A stretch of DNA of 64,000 bases from JAPLKB01 sp964532465 (GTDB taxonomy: Bacteria; Desulfobacterota; Syntrophorhabdia; Syntrophorhabdales; Syntrophorhabdaceae), in assembly GCA_964532465.1 (NCBI GenBank), contig CAZHHX010000003.1, forward strand, positions 1 to 64,000. The letters run 5' to 3'. The notes beneath the pieces were generated by a model. The model saw nothing but the letters and a program-made list of their open reading frames with translations. It was not told the origin of the DNA and ran no database searches. A program made the translations under genes and the position numbers. Shown one piece after another: positions 17,761 to 27,441 of this stretch; position 1 is the first letter of the stretch, and every line of letters starts with the position of its first letter.

Positions 17761-19651
17761 TGCCTGTTTCACCTGTCTTTCCGTTCATTAGAACACGCAG
17801 TTCCTCCCCGTCAATCGATTCTTTTTCAAGGAGGGTCTTCGCTACCTTCTCTAAAATATCCTTATTATCAACCAACAGCAATTTGACTCTTTTGCATGAT
17901 TCATCTATTATCCTTCTTACCTCATTATCAATTTCTCTTGCTGTTTCTTCACTATAATCTTTTACTCCAGCGCCCGGATTTATATCCAGAAAAAGTGGCC
18001 TTCTTTCCCCTTCAAAAGTAATGTATCCGAGCTTTTCGCTCATGCCGTATTCCTTCACCATGGATTTCGCAATATCCGTTGCCCTGAAAAGGTCATTTTG
18101 CGCGCCCGTGGATATTTCGCCGAAAGCTATCTCTTCCGCAATCCTGCCGCCAAGGAAAACACCCATTCTGTCAATAAGTTCTTTTTTTGTCATGAGATAT
18201 CTGTCTTCAGTCGGAAGTTGCAATGTATAGCCCAATGCCGAAATGCCTCTCGGTATAATGGATATTTTATGCACAGGATCGGTAGTTTCGAGGAGTTCAG
18301 CCATGAGCGCGTGGCCGGTCTCATGATAAGCCACTATCTCCTTTTCTTTTTTATTCATAACCCTTTTTTTCTTTTCAAGACCTGCCACAACCCTGTCAAT
18401 TGCCTCTTCAAACTCCTCCATGGTTACTGATGTCTTTCCTTTTCTTGCAGCAAGCAAGGCCGCTTCATTAATCAAGTTAGCAAGATCCGCACCGACAAAT
18501 CCGGGCGTACGCGCCGCTACCACCTTTAAATCTACATTTTCCGCCACCTTCACGCCGCGAACATGAACTTCGAGTATCTCCTCTCTTCCCTTAATATCAG
18601 GTCTGTCAACAAGAACATGTCTGTCAAATCTTCCGGCCCTCAGAAGGGCAGGATCAAGTATCTCCGGCCTGTTCGTCGCGCCCATGATTATAACGCCTGC
18701 CTTTGTTCCAAAACCATCCATTTCGGCAAGAAGCTGATTCAGGGTTTGCTCCCTCTCGTCGTGCGATGAAAGCGGGTTCATGCCCCTCGCCTTTCCCAGC
18801 GCGTCAAGCTCATCAATAAAAATAATACAGGGTGATTTCTCTTGTGCCTGGGCAAAAAGATCTCTTACACGGGAAGCGCCGACGCCTACAAACATTTCAA
18901 CAAAATCAGAACCGCTCATACTGAAAAAAGGCACTTTTGACTCTCCGGCTACAGCTTTCGCAAGCAGCGTTTTGCCGGTTCCCGGCGGGCCTACAAGCAG
19001 TATACCTTTGGGTATCCTGCCGCCGATATTGAGAAATTTTTCCGGTGTTTTCAGGTACTCAATAATCTCTTTTAACTCATCTTTTGCTTCGTCTACGCCT
19101 GCAACATCATCGAAAGTAATTTTTATTTCATCTTCAGCGTATATTTTCCCTCTGCTTTTACCGAAATTAAGCACGCCGGAAGGCGAGCCGCCCATCTTTT
19201 TCATTAGAAAATTCCATATCAAAAAAATAAAGGCAAGGGGCAGAACCCATGAGATTATTGCTTTAACAAATTTGTTTTCATACTGCCCTGAGAATTTAAT
19301 ATTGTATTTCTGCAGGTCTTTTACAAGGTCTGTGTCATCTACCCTGCTTGTCAAAAACTTTATTTTTTTAGCGTTATCAAGGGTAATAGTTCCCTGAATA
19401 ACCTCTGTATCTATAATCAAATCACTGATTTTACCTTTGGCTATCGATTCCTTGAATTCGCTGTATGGTATATTTTTTATTTCGCTTGTGAAATAATATG
19501 TATTAATAATCGCTATGGCAATAAAACCCAAAATAAAATATATGTACGTAAAGCCCTGTGTTTTTTTATCTTTCGCCTTAGCTTTGTCTTTTATTTCAAG
19601 AAAAATATTCTTTCCCTTTTTCTTTTTCTGTTCAGGCTCTTTATTCTTCAT
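17732..19651 (-). CDS. ftsH: ATP-dependent zinc metalloprotease FtsH
   Basis: 639 residues. Two transmembrane helices (about 35-55 and 125-147) flank a small periplasmic domain; the AAA+ module has Walker A GPPGTGKTLLAKAVAGE, Walker B CIIFIDELDALG and the second region of homology ATNRPEILDPALLRAGRFDR; the protease site is HETGH, with Thr where most homologues have Ala, and the third zinc ligand follows about 75 residues later. FtsH degrades membrane and short-lived cytosolic proteins. First gene of a cluster with the helical unknown, FmdB-like and tilS genes. Confidence 0.95.
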   Translation of the reverse strand: MKNKEPEQKKKKGKNIFLEIKDKAKAKDKKTQGFTYIYFILGFIAIAIINTYYFTSEIKNIPYSEFKESIAKGKISDLIIDTEVIQGTITLDNAKKIKFLTSRVDDTDLVKDLQKYNIKFSGQYENKFVKAIISWVLPLAFIFLIWNFLMKKMGGSPSGVLNFGKSRGKIYAEDEIKITFDDVAGVDEAKDELKEIIEYLKTPEKFLNIGGRIPKGILLVGPPGTGKTLLAKAVAGESKVPFFSMSGSDFVEMFVGVGASRVRDLFAQAQEKSPCIIFIDELDALGKARGMNPLSSHDEREQTLNQLLAEMDGFGTKAGVIIMGATNRPEILDPALLRAGRFDRHVLVDRPDIKGREEILEVHVRGVKVAENVDLKVVAARTPGFVGADLANLINEAALLAARKGKTSVTMEEFEEAIDRVVAGLEKKKRVMNKKEKEIVAYHETGHALMAELLETTDPVHKISIIPRGISALGYTLQLPTEDRYLMTKKELIDRMGVFLGGRIAEEIAFGEISTGAQNDLFRATDIAKSMVKEYGMSEKLGYITFEGERRPLFLDINPGAGVKDYSEETAREIDNEVRRIIDESCKRVKLLLVDNKDILEKVAKTLLEKESIDGEELRVLMNGKTGETGNDQYRKEAN

Positions 19652-19676
19652 GGTTTAAGAAGTGTAACAAATAAAA

Positions 19677-19722
19677 GTTGATTTTTAAACATGTTTTTCC
19701 CTGTTCAATTTTTAAAATCAAC
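19677..19722. promoter_or_regulatory. Inverted repeat in the ftsH upstream region
   Basis: GTTGATTTT (19677-19685) and AAAATCAAC (19714-19722) form a 9-bp inverted repeat separated by 28 bases in the divergent region between ftsH and the EF-Tu-like gene. A regulatory site is possible but no protein can be named. Confidence 0.3.
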
Positions 19723-19785
19723 GTGTTATTATATATTTTGTATGTATGAGTCCTGAACCCAAATAATTGTAAAGAGGAGGGTAAA

Positions 19786-20043
19786 ATGGAAGAAACACTG
19801 ATTGGAAGGGTTGAAAGGTATTTTTCAAAAATTGGTGTTGCCGCAATAAAGATTACGGCAGGCGAGTTAAAAATTGACGACAGAATATCAATAAAAGGTC
19901 ACACAACAGATTTTGAACAGGTTGTAGAATCAATACAGGTTGAGCACATGAACGTGGAAAGCGCGAAGGCAGGCGATGATATCGGTATAAAAACAAAGGA
20001 GAGGGTAAGGGAAGGCGATACTGTATACCTTATAGCACAATAA
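19786..20043 (+). CDS. EF-Tu domain-2-like small protein
   Basis: The 85-residue product consists of a single beta-barrel similar to domain 2 of translational GTPases: IGRVERYFSKIGVAAIKI, then GELKIDDRISIKG and the closing VREGDTVYLI. Proteins of this size are annotated as translation elongation factor-like in many bacteria and archaea; the role is unknown. No GTPase domain is present nearby. A strong GAGGAGGG site precedes the ATG. It stands alone, divergent from ftsH. Confidence 0.8.
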   Translation: MEETLIGRVERYFSKIGVAAIKITAGELKIDDRISIKGHTTDFEQVVESIQVEHMNVESAKAGDDIGIKTKERVREGDTVYLIAQ

Positions 20044-20283
20044 GTTTTTTAGTTTTCTAGTGGAATTTGGCTACGGTATAGAACACAGGTGGGGATTGGG
20101 TTCATCATTGGCAGCAAGGGTTTTTTTGCTAAAAAAAGCCGATAAAGGCTTTATGCATTAGGGAACATACAAAAAAGCCGTCGAATATCATTATCCGCTT
20201 AAAATGTCAGCTTAGAAGTTTACGCGGTTTCCAAGAGAACCCTTAAAAATAACCGGGAGGAGATATGGAAGAAAGGTATAACA

Positions 20284-21669
20284 TTGGAAATTACCTTTAA
20301 AACTCTTAAAAACAGAATAAAAAGAGAAGGGATTGTAAAAGAGATTCGCAAAAAGCATTTCAACGGCAGGGTATACCTTGTAGGCGGCGCGATAAGAGAG
20401 TTGTGTCTTAAAAAGAAGCCGAATGACTACGATTTTGTTCTGTCAGAACAAAAAGATCTGATAATTTTGGAATCATTGTTCGGAGCAGGCGCCTTTGTCT
20501 TAGGAAAGAAACCAATTCAGGCATACAGAATTGTAAGGGACAATATATCCGTTGACATTACATTCCTTAACACTACGATAGAAGACGATCTCTTAAGAAG
20601 AGACTTTACCATGAACTCCATCGCCTATGATATACATGGGGATAATATCATTGATTCCCTCAACGGAATCGATGATATTAAAGCAAAAATAATCAGATAT
20701 CCCTCTAAAAACACTTTAAAAGACGACCCGCTGAGAATGTTAAAGGCAATCCGGCACTTTTCAGTGTTAAAAGGCTTTATGCTTCATAATGCGTTAAAAG
20801 ATAGCATCACTGAGTTGGGGTATTTAATCAATGAGACGGCCCCGGAAAGGATTAAATATGAAATGGATCAGATAATCATTTCCGGAAATGTCGTAGCCGG
20901 TTTGAATACAATGACGTCTACAGGCCTGATATTCAAAATATTTCCTGAATTATTCGCGTTAAAACAGATGGATATAGAAAAAGGGTTTATTCTCGAAACA
21001 TATGGCCACACTATTGACGGGTTTAAATACCTGAAAAGATACAACAGACTATACAGCCTCGATGAAAAAATACTTTTAAATGTCGGATATGCTCTGCTCT
21101 TCCATGACCTTGGAAAGGCTTACACCTTTTCTTTTGACGAACAAAAAGGGCTTGTTCATTTTTTCTATCATGAACGGGTCTCCTGTGAAATAGCTTCAGC
21201 AATCATGGAAAGGCTTAGATTCAGCACTCATGAGACAAAAACAATCCTTAGTCTTATCAAAAATCATATGAGAATATTTCTCATAAGCAGCAATGAATCC
21301 ACTGAAAAGGCATTAAGGAGGCTTGTGTACAAGATGGGTGATTTAACGCCTTCACTCATATTGCTGACCTTGTGCGACATGTACGGAAGTTCCGGAGGAA
21401 AAGACAATCCGTCAACGAGGCGCATTAAAAGCAAATGCAGGGAAATTATGAATGAATACAATGAATGGCTGAAAGAGCCTCTGCCGAATCTTGCAAATGG
21501 TTATGACCTGATGAAACTGGGGTTCATAGAAGGCCCGGAAATCGGAAAGGCACTTGCAAGCATAAGGGAAAAACAGATTTCAGGAGAACTTAACGAAAAG
21601 GAAGAAGCATTACATTACGCAGGAACGCTGTTGAATACACAATCAGATAAAAATGCCCTTGATTTCTGA
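20284..21669 (+). CDS. CCA-adding/poly(A) polymerase family nucleotidyltransferase with HD domain
   Basis: 461 residues. The class II nucleotidyltransferase head shows VYLVGGAIRELCLKKKPNDYDFVL with the two catalytic carboxylates in DYDF and LRRDFTMNSIAYD; the RNA-binding/polymerase middle includes DDPLRMLKAIRHF. A C-terminal HD phosphohydrolase domain has LLFHDLGKA and HERVSCEIA. Such enzymes repair or add CCA to tRNA, or add poly(A) to RNA; sequence alone does not separate these. TTG start with GAAAGG 7 nt upstream; an 11-codon ATG frame (20265-20300) behind GGGAGG overlaps it in another phase. Confidence 0.88.
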   Translation: MEITFKTLKNRIKREGIVKEIRKKHFNGRVYLVGGAIRELCLKKKPNDYDFVLSEQKDLIILESLFGAGAFVLGKKPIQAYRIVRDNISVDITFLNTTIEDDLLRRDFTMNSIAYDIHGDNIIDSLNGIDDIKAKIIRYPSKNTLKDDPLRMLKAIRHFSVLKGFMLHNALKDSITELGYLINETAPERIKYEMDQIIISGNVVAGLNTMTSTGLIFKIFPELFALKQMDIEKGFILETYGHTIDGFKYLKRYNRLYSLDEKILLNVGYALLFHDLGKAYTFSFDEQKGLVHFFYHERVSCEIASAIMERLRFSTHETKTILSLIKNHMRIFLISSNESTEKALRRLVYKMGDLTPSLILLTLCDMYGSSGGKDNPSTRRIKSKCREIMNEYNEWLKEPLPNLANGYDLMKLGFIEGPEIGKALASIREKQISGELNEKEEALHYAGTLLNTQSDKNALDF

Positions 21670-21729
21670 AGTTCCCGTAAAAACCGCTGCAAGCAATTTA
21701 TTAAGGTATTGTCAAAAGTTGTATGATAA

Positions 21730-22902
21730 ATGGAAATAATGAAAAAATTAAACATTTTCAGTCATATTGAAAAAGCACAATTTCTTGCCAGGCCGAACAG
21801 GTTTATCGTTGAATGTCTCTATAAAGGCAATATAATTACGGCATATCTCCCGAATCCGGGCAGGCTCTGGGAACTCCTGCAGGAGAACAAAACCGTCTAC
21901 ATCACTAAAACTTCCCGCATTCCTGAAAAGCGCACCGATTATACGGTCATAGCAGTCGAAAAGGACGGCGTGCCCGTCTTTCTCCACACGCACCACACAA
22001 ATACTGTCGTGAAGTGGCTCATTGAAAGACAGGCTATGCCCGGTCTTGAAGACTATTCAATTGAAAAACCTGAATTTACCGTAGGAAGAAGCAGGTTCGA
22101 TTTTCTGCTCAAAAAAGGCGATGACAAAATGCTTCTTGAAGTAAAATCCTGTACTCTCTTTCACGGCAGCATGGCAATGTTCCCTGACGCAGTGACAGAC
22201 AGAGGTCGCAGGCATATTAAAGATATTGCCGGCTCTTCTTATTACGGCAGCATCCTCTTTGTCGTACATTCGCCTTCTGTTGCATATTTTCTGCCTGAAT
22301 ACCATATTGATCCGGAGTTTTCAAAGACCCTGTATGCTTTCCGGAACAGTATACTTGTAAAAGCAGTATCCGTTGCCTGGAAAGATGATCTTTCAATTGA
22401 AGACAAAGCAACTGAGCTTGCGATCCCCTGGAATATTTATGAAAAAGAAAGCGGAGACCGCGGGAGCTACATGCTCATTCTCAACCTTGATGAAGACAAA
22501 GAGATAGAAATTGGAAAGCTTGGCAGGGTTTTCTTTAAAAAAGGTTTCTATATTTACATCGGTTCCGCGATGAAAGACCTCGCCGCAAGGATAGAAAGGC
22601 ACAAGAGAAAAAGAAAAAATCTCTTCTGGCACATTGATTATCTGAGAGAACATGCCGCCCTTGTCCATGCCGTTCCAATACGTTCTTCTTCACGGCTTGA
22701 ATGCGAAATAGCCGGGTCTCTCCGTACAATTTCATACAGCCGGATAAAGGGCTTCGGCTCTTCGGACTGCGAATGCGATTCGCACCTTTTTTATATGGAA
22801 AGAAATCCTGTTGAATCGAAGGAATTTATTGACCTGCTCTTATATTACAGGATGGAGCGGATATTAAAAAAAAATGATTTTGTCAATGGTATTCAGGATT
22901 AA
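21730..22902 (+). CDS. SfsA nuclease fused to a GIY-YIG (DUF123) domain
   Basis: 390 residues with two domains. Residues 1-232 are SfsA: FIVECLYKGNIITAYLPNPG, FLHTHHTNTVVKWLIE, SRFDFLL and LLEVKSCTL, with the PD-(D/E)XK-like catalytic carboxylates. Residues 245-365 match the GIY-YIG-type DUF123 domain: RGSYMLILNL, KKGFYIYIGSA, ARIERHKR, FWHIDYL and GFGSSDCECDSHLFYM. SfsA has DNA/RNA nuclease properties and DUF123 resembles GIY-YIG nucleases, so this is probably a dual nuclease. The stop lies 13 bp from the stop of the convergent GGDEF gene. No clear ribosome site; a second ATG is three codons in. Confidence 0.88.
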   Translation: MEIMKKLNIFSHIEKAQFLARPNRFIVECLYKGNIITAYLPNPGRLWELLQENKTVYITKTSRIPEKRTDYTVIAVEKDGVPVFLHTHHTNTVVKWLIERQAMPGLEDYSIEKPEFTVGRSRFDFLLKKGDDKMLLEVKSCTLFHGSMAMFPDAVTDRGRRHIKDIAGSSYYGSILFVVHSPSVAYFLPEYHIDPEFSKTLYAFRNSILVKAVSVAWKDDLSIEDKATELAIPWNIYEKESGDRGSYMLILNLDEDKEIEIGKLGRVFFKKGFYIYIGSAMKDLAARIERHKRKRKNLFWHIDYLREHAALVHAVPIRSSSRLECEIAGSLRTISYSRIKGFGSSDCECDSHLFYMERNPVESKEFIDLLLYYRMERILKKNDFVNGIQD

Positions 22903-22915
22903 ATGCGCTATCAAG

Positions 22916-23881
22916 TCAACTCTCCCGTAATTCGCTGTAGACCTCCACACGATTTCGTCCGTTGTTTTTGGCCTGGTATAAAGCTTTGTCAGCGCGCGCA
23001 ATGAGCTGGTCGGCTGTTTCTATGGCAGGAGCAGAGAAAATAGCGACTCCAAAGCTTATCGTAATCTTTAATTCACCATATGATGGGTTTTCCCAGGTTC
23101 GTTGTTCCACTTCTTCCCTCATACGTTCGGCAAGCTCTGTTGCCCCTTTGAGTTCAGTCATCGGGAGAAGAATAACAAACTCCTCTCCGCCGTAACGGGC
23201 GATAATATCTCCCTCACGCATGCTCTCTTTCATTAACTCTGCCACTTCCTTTAATACCCAGTCTCCTGTCGGGTGCCCGTACTGCGTGTTAAAGTCGCGG
23301 AAAAAGTCAATATCTGTCATAATGCAACTCAAGGGGGTACTGTAACGCCGGGTAAGAATAAACTGCTTTTGAAGCTCTTCCGCAAAATAATGACGGTTGT
23401 AGAGTCCTGTGAGTTTGTCGGTCAGGGCAAGCTGTCTGAGAGTATGGTAGGATTGTTCCCCGTCCGTCAGACGATTATAGAGATTCTCGACAACCTCCCG
23501 GATGCGCACGAGAGAAGCTACACGGGCAAGGAGTTCCCGCTCATCAAAGGGTTTATTCAGATATTCATCAGCGCCGACTGTCAGACCATCAACCTTATCC
23601 TCAATATCAGTCCGTTGTTCTGTTAACATCATGACGGGGGTGTAGAGCTGTGAACGTTGCCGTATGCGGCGGCATACGCTGAAGCCGTCAAGGTCCGGCA
23701 ATACAACATCGAGAATTACTATGTCAGGTTGTTCAGCCTCGGCAATTTCAATCCCTTTTTTACCGGTTTCAGCAAATGTAACCCTATACCCCGCGTCCTC
23801 CAGCAGAAGCCCGGTATAGCGCGCCTGGGTGGGACTGTCTTCGATAAGGAGAATATGCCTCATAACCATTTTTTCTGCCAT
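22916..23881 (-). CDS. wspR: Response regulator diguanylate cyclase, WspR-like
   Basis: 321 residues. An N-terminal receiver domain (HILLIEDSPTQARYTG, phospho-acceptor in VILDVVLPDLDG, Lys in NKPFDE) is joined by a helical linker to a GGDEF domain with intact RYGGEEFVILLP. The product-inhibition I-site is also intact (REGD five residues before GGEEF). It should make cyclic di-GMP when phosphorylated. Last gene of the chemosensory operon, 5 bp after cheB, with an AAGGAG site. Domain order and position match WspR; the name is by analogy. Confidence 0.9.
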   Translation of the reverse strand: MAEKMVMRHILLIEDSPTQARYTGLLLEDAGYRVTFAETGKKGIEIAEAEQPDIVILDVVLPDLDGFSVCRRIRQRSQLYTPVMMLTEQRTDIEDKVDGLTVGADEYLNKPFDERELLARVASLVRIREVVENLYNRLTDGEQSYHTLRQLALTDKLTGLYNRHYFAEELQKQFILTRRYSTPLSCIMTDIDFFRDFNTQYGHPTGDWVLKEVAELMKESMREGDIIARYGGEEFVILLPMTELKGATELAERMREEVEQRTWENPSYGELKITISFGVAIFSAPAIETADQLIARADKALYQAKNNGRNRVEVYSELRES

Positions 23882-23886
23882 TCCAC

Positions 23887-24969
23887 TTACTCCTTTTGTT
23901 TTATAATATTTTCTGTAAGGCCTAAAAGCCGGGACGCAATCAGGTTGAGATTCAGCATTTCATCTGCCGCGTTCAGCTCCGCTGCGGCGGCGGGCATACC
24001 GTAGATAACACTGCTTGCTTCATCCTGGGCAATAGTGTAAGCGCCGGCATCTCTCATAGCCTTTAGTCCCTGGGCGCCATCTTTCCCCATGCCGGTCAGC
24101 AGAATACCGATTGCCTCATGTCCGAAATTTTTAGCTATTGACTCAAAGAGGACAGTTACCGACGGACGGTGACCTCCCATAGGGTCAGACGGATCAAGCC
24201 ATAACATGCCGTTTGCTTTGACAGTCATGTGGTTGTCTTCAGGGGCGAAGTAAACGGTGCCGGCCCGGATCATCTCGCTTTGTTCTCCCACTTTACACAA
24301 AAGAGGCGTCACCGATGAAAGCCAGCTTGCAAGACCGCAGACAAATCCCCGGCTTATATGCTGGACAACAACAACAGGGAGAGGAAAGGTGACGGGCAGG
24401 CCGCTTAAGATTGTCTGCAGGGCAGGCGGTCCCCCGGTGGAAGCCCCTATGGCAAGCAGGCGGGCTGAGGTGCGAATATGCGATGAAGACTGCTGCCTTA
24501 CCGGGGCGGCAGGGGTTGCTATGCCGTTAACAGATATTGGAGACTGCTGTTGCAGCAACAGGTTCCTCCTTACTACCTTGACGGATGACATGGCTTTGAC
24601 CTGACTGATGAGATGTTTTGATTCTTCGCTTTTGGGGTCCAGAAGTTTCGGTTTCTGGAGAGCCGTGAGTGCTCCAACCTCCAGAGCCTTAAAGCTGACT
24701 TCGATCATATGCGGGGAGTCGATACCTGTAACAACGATTATGGGGCATGGAGCTTCGCTCATAATCTGACGGATAGCCTCGTAACCGCCCATGCCCGGCA
24801 TCATAATATCCATTGTAATAATATCAGGCCGCAATGTTTTTGAAAGGGTTATGGATTCTTCACCGGTTCGCGCCTCACCGACAACTTTCAGTTCCGGGTC
24901 GGACTCCAATATAAACCGGATCCCTAACCGGACCGAACTGGAATCATCAACAACAAGTATTCGAATCAT
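23887..24969 (-). CDS. cheB: CheB receptor methylesterase, WspF-like
   Basis: 360 residues. The N-terminal receiver has DDSSSVR and the phospho-Asp in IITMDIMMPGMGG; the C-terminal methylesterase shows the catalytic Ser in IGASTGGPPALQ, the His in VQHISRGF and the Asp region LTGMGKDGAQGL. It removes methyl groups from the receptor glutamates and provides adaptation. Located between cheA and the diguanylate cyclase, as wspF lies between wspE and wspR. Confidence 0.93.
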   Translation of the reverse strand: MIRILVVDDSSSVRLGIRFILESDPELKVVGEARTGEESITLSKTLRPDIITMDIMMPGMGGYEAIRQIMSEAPCPIIVVTGIDSPHMIEVSFKALEVGALTALQKPKLLDPKSEESKHLISQVKAMSSVKVVRRNLLLQQQSPISVNGIATPAAPVRQQSSSHIRTSARLLAIGASTGGPPALQTILSGLPVTFPLPVVVVQHISRGFVCGLASWLSSVTPLLCKVGEQSEMIRAGTVYFAPEDNHMTVKANGMLWLDPSDPMGGHRPSVTVLFESIAKNFGHEAIGILLTGMGKDGAQGLKAMRDAGAYTIAQDEASSVIYGMPAAAAELNAADEMLNLNLIASRLLGLTENIIKQKE

Positions 24970-25003
24970 TCGATATTCCTTAATATTTGGATAGAACTCC
25001 CCA

Positions 25004-27415
25004 TTATCCTATCAGCCTTTCAATGGCTTCAATCAGTTCCCGTTGATCGAAGGTGCTCTTAATAATATAGGCATCCGCCCCTGATTCCATACCTTTCAGA
25101 CGGTCCTGCGGCGAATCAAGGGAAGTAATTAATACAACCGGGATATGGGCATACCGGTCATCGCCCTTGATAGCCTGGGCCAGATCGAATCCGTTCATTC
25201 TCGGCATATCAATATCCGAAACCACAAGATCGGGCAATGTCTTTTCATTGCCGTATATCAGTTCCCATGCTTCCTGACCGTCAACAAGGGCGACGACGCT
25301 ATATCCCGCGTTTTCCAGGATATGCTTTTCCAGGGTTCTGGTTGTGATTGAGTCATCCACCACTACCACAAGGCGGCGGCGAGGTTCCATAATAATAATG
25401 GGGAGCGCCGCGGAAGCGGCTGACCTGGTATGAATGTACTTCATCACATCGGCCACATTCAGTATGGTAACTAATTGACCATCGCCAAGGATGGTAACTC
25501 CCCCTATATTTCTTACCCTTTGCAACTGTTTTCCCAAGGACTTGACAACAACCTGCTGCGTTGACAGAAAGGCGTCTACACGCAAAGCAATACGTCTTTC
25601 CACAACAGACGCGATAACTACAGGAATTTTAGCATCCGGCGCCATGGGCTGCTCTGCTGCTCCGAGTTCAATGACATGGGCCAGACTTATGAGCGGCAGC
25701 GGGCGACCCTCGGCGTAGATGGCCGGATAGCCTTCAATGCTTTTTATCTGTTCAGGATTGATGCGCAACATCCTCTCCACGTTCATCATGGGTATTGCTA
25801 CGGTTTCTTTCCCCGCGCGAACGAGTAAAACATGGCTGGTGGCAAGTGTGAGGGGCAATACAAGCATAAATGTTGTGCCCAGTCCCTCCGCAGTTTCCAC
25901 CTGTATCATTCCGTGCATCTGTTCCAGGTTCTGCCGGACAACATCCATGCCGATTCCGCGGCCGGAAATGTCGGTGATCTGTTTTGCTGTGGACAATCCT
26001 GAGAAAAAAATCAATTCAATAGTCTCGTGAGCGCTTAGCTCTGCTGTTTTATCTGATGAAATAAGACCATGTTCGACGGCTGATCTGCGTACAGCCTCCA
26101 GGTTGATGCCGCGGCCATCATCAGACACTGTCAGCACGAGATTATTGCCGCGTTGTTCCGCGCAGATACTGATGGTTCCGTAATGAGGTTTTCCTATGGA
26201 TAGACGCTCTTCCGGGGACTCTATACCATGGTCTACGGCATTGCGCAAAATGTGCATCAGAGGGTCTTTCATCAGTTCCAGCGCCTGACGGTCCACCTCT
26301 GTTTCCTGTCCTGTCATCTCCATCACAATATCCTTGCCTAAGTCACGGGCGAGATCGCGTACTATCCGCGGAAAAATATCAAAAAGGGTAGCAATGGGCA
26401 GCATCCGGACATTACGGATGCCGTTCTGCAGATCGTCGGTGACAAGATGAAGATAGTTGCGATCATTTTTCAGGTTGCTCATGAGTATGTTTAACTCAGT
26501 GGTCAGGGACTTTAATTCCCCTTCATTGGACTCCAGAAACTTGAGGAGACGGTCAATGTCACCTTCGTGCCCTTCATTCTTGTTTCGCCGCAGACGGTAC
26601 AAATGGGACCGGTTTTTTCGCCAATTTTTCTGCCAGCCTGCGGTGCGGTTCTGCAGAGACTTCATTTGATCAAGGATCAGTTCTGTGCGCATCTGAACAG
26701 CCATTAATTCACCCAGACCACCCATAAGGCTATCAAGCTTGGCAGTTGCTACACGGATTGTGTCATCACCCATGACAGATCGCGGCGTAATGTGCTGCGG
26801 GCCGCCGGTTTTGCCTGTGGATATGCCGGTATGTTGCGTTGCAGGGTGATTTATCGAATCAGACACTATTGATAATTGCGCATCAGGAGAAGGCCCTGAA
26901 GGAATTAAGGGCGCATTCACAAAGAGAAAGTCCTGGCAGGGCAATTCTGAAAGATTCTCTTCCTGTTTGGCTGATGTATCTCTTGCCCGTGACGCATCGG
27001 ACTTTTCATCGCCCAATATGACGGCATCGAGACGGACAAGAAGCGCTGCCACGGTTGTATCCGGCAGCTCTTCACCGCCTATCCGGGCTTTCATGGAAGC
27101 GCTTATTACGTCCAATGCTTCAAGAAAAGCGTCAACATAGTATGCCCTGAAAGGTCTGCCTTCTTTTTGGATGATTGCCAGAACGCCTTCCATACGATGC
27201 GCGATAGCTTCGATATCACCAAGGCTGACAGCACGGGAAGCCCCTTTGAGGCTGTGAGCAGCGCGGAAAATGTTTGTCAGCAGGCTGTCACGCTCATCAG
27301 GACTCTGGTTCTGTTCAAGGGCAAGAAGGCCTTTATTCATGGTATACAGGTGCTCTTCCAATTCCACCTGGAATGTGGCCATCAATTGTTTCAGCATCTT
27401 ATCCGATAAGGGCAT
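25004..27415 (-). CDS. cheA: Hybrid CheA histidine kinase with C-terminal receiver, WspE-like
   Basis: 803 residues. The N-terminal Hpt domain has the phospho-His in FRAAHSLKGASRAV; a linker of about 100 residues follows; the dimerisation helices and HATPase domain show RNAVDHGIESPEER, SDDGRGINLEAVRR and SGRGIGMDVVRQNL. A CheW-like P5 domain binds the adaptor/receptor, and residues about 680-803 are a receiver (VVDDSITTRTLEK, phospho-Asp in DLVVSDIDMPRMNG). CheA with a fused receiver is the WspE/FrzE architecture. 34 bp lie between cheB and cheA. Confidence 0.95.
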   Translation of the reverse strand: MPLSDKMLKQLMATFQVELEEHLYTMNKGLLALEQNQSPDERDSLLTNIFRAAHSLKGASRAVSLGDIEAIAHRMEGVLAIIQKEGRPFRAYYVDAFLEALDVISASMKARIGGEELPDTTVAALLVRLDAVILGDEKSDASRARDTSAKQEENLSELPCQDFLFVNAPLIPSGPSPDAQLSIVSDSINHPATQHTGISTGKTGGPQHITPRSVMGDDTIRVATAKLDSLMGGLGELMAVQMRTELILDQMKSLQNRTAGWQKNWRKNRSHLYRLRRNKNEGHEGDIDRLLKFLESNEGELKSLTTELNILMSNLKNDRNYLHLVTDDLQNGIRNVRMLPIATLFDIFPRIVRDLARDLGKDIVMEMTGQETEVDRQALELMKDPLMHILRNAVDHGIESPEERLSIGKPHYGTISICAEQRGNNLVLTVSDDGRGINLEAVRRSAVEHGLISSDKTAELSAHETIELIFFSGLSTAKQITDISGRGIGMDVVRQNLEQMHGMIQVETAEGLGTTFMLVLPLTLATSHVLLVRAGKETVAIPMMNVERMLRINPEQIKSIEGYPAIYAEGRPLPLISLAHVIELGAAEQPMAPDAKIPVVIASVVERRIALRVDAFLSTQQVVVKSLGKQLQRVRNIGGVTILGDGQLVTILNVADVMKYIHTRSAASAALPIIIMEPRRRLVVVVDDSITTRTLEKHILENAGYSVVALVDGQEAWELIYGNEKTLPDLVVSDIDMPRMNGFDLAQAIKGDDRYAHIPVVLITSLDSPQDRLKGMESGADAYIIKSTFDQRELIEAIERLIG

Positions 27416-27441
27416 AGCCTGTATCCTCTGGTTTAAGGGTC

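Noticed and set aside
20113..20152. Terminator after the EF-Tu-like gene
   Set aside because: Stem AAAGCC/GGCTTT is only 6 bp, and the following bases are not T-rich.
20265..20300. 11-codon leader peptide before the nucleotidyltransferase gene
   Set aside because: It has GGGAGG upstream, but it may simply be a chance frame around the TTG start; no regulatory hairpin accompanies it.
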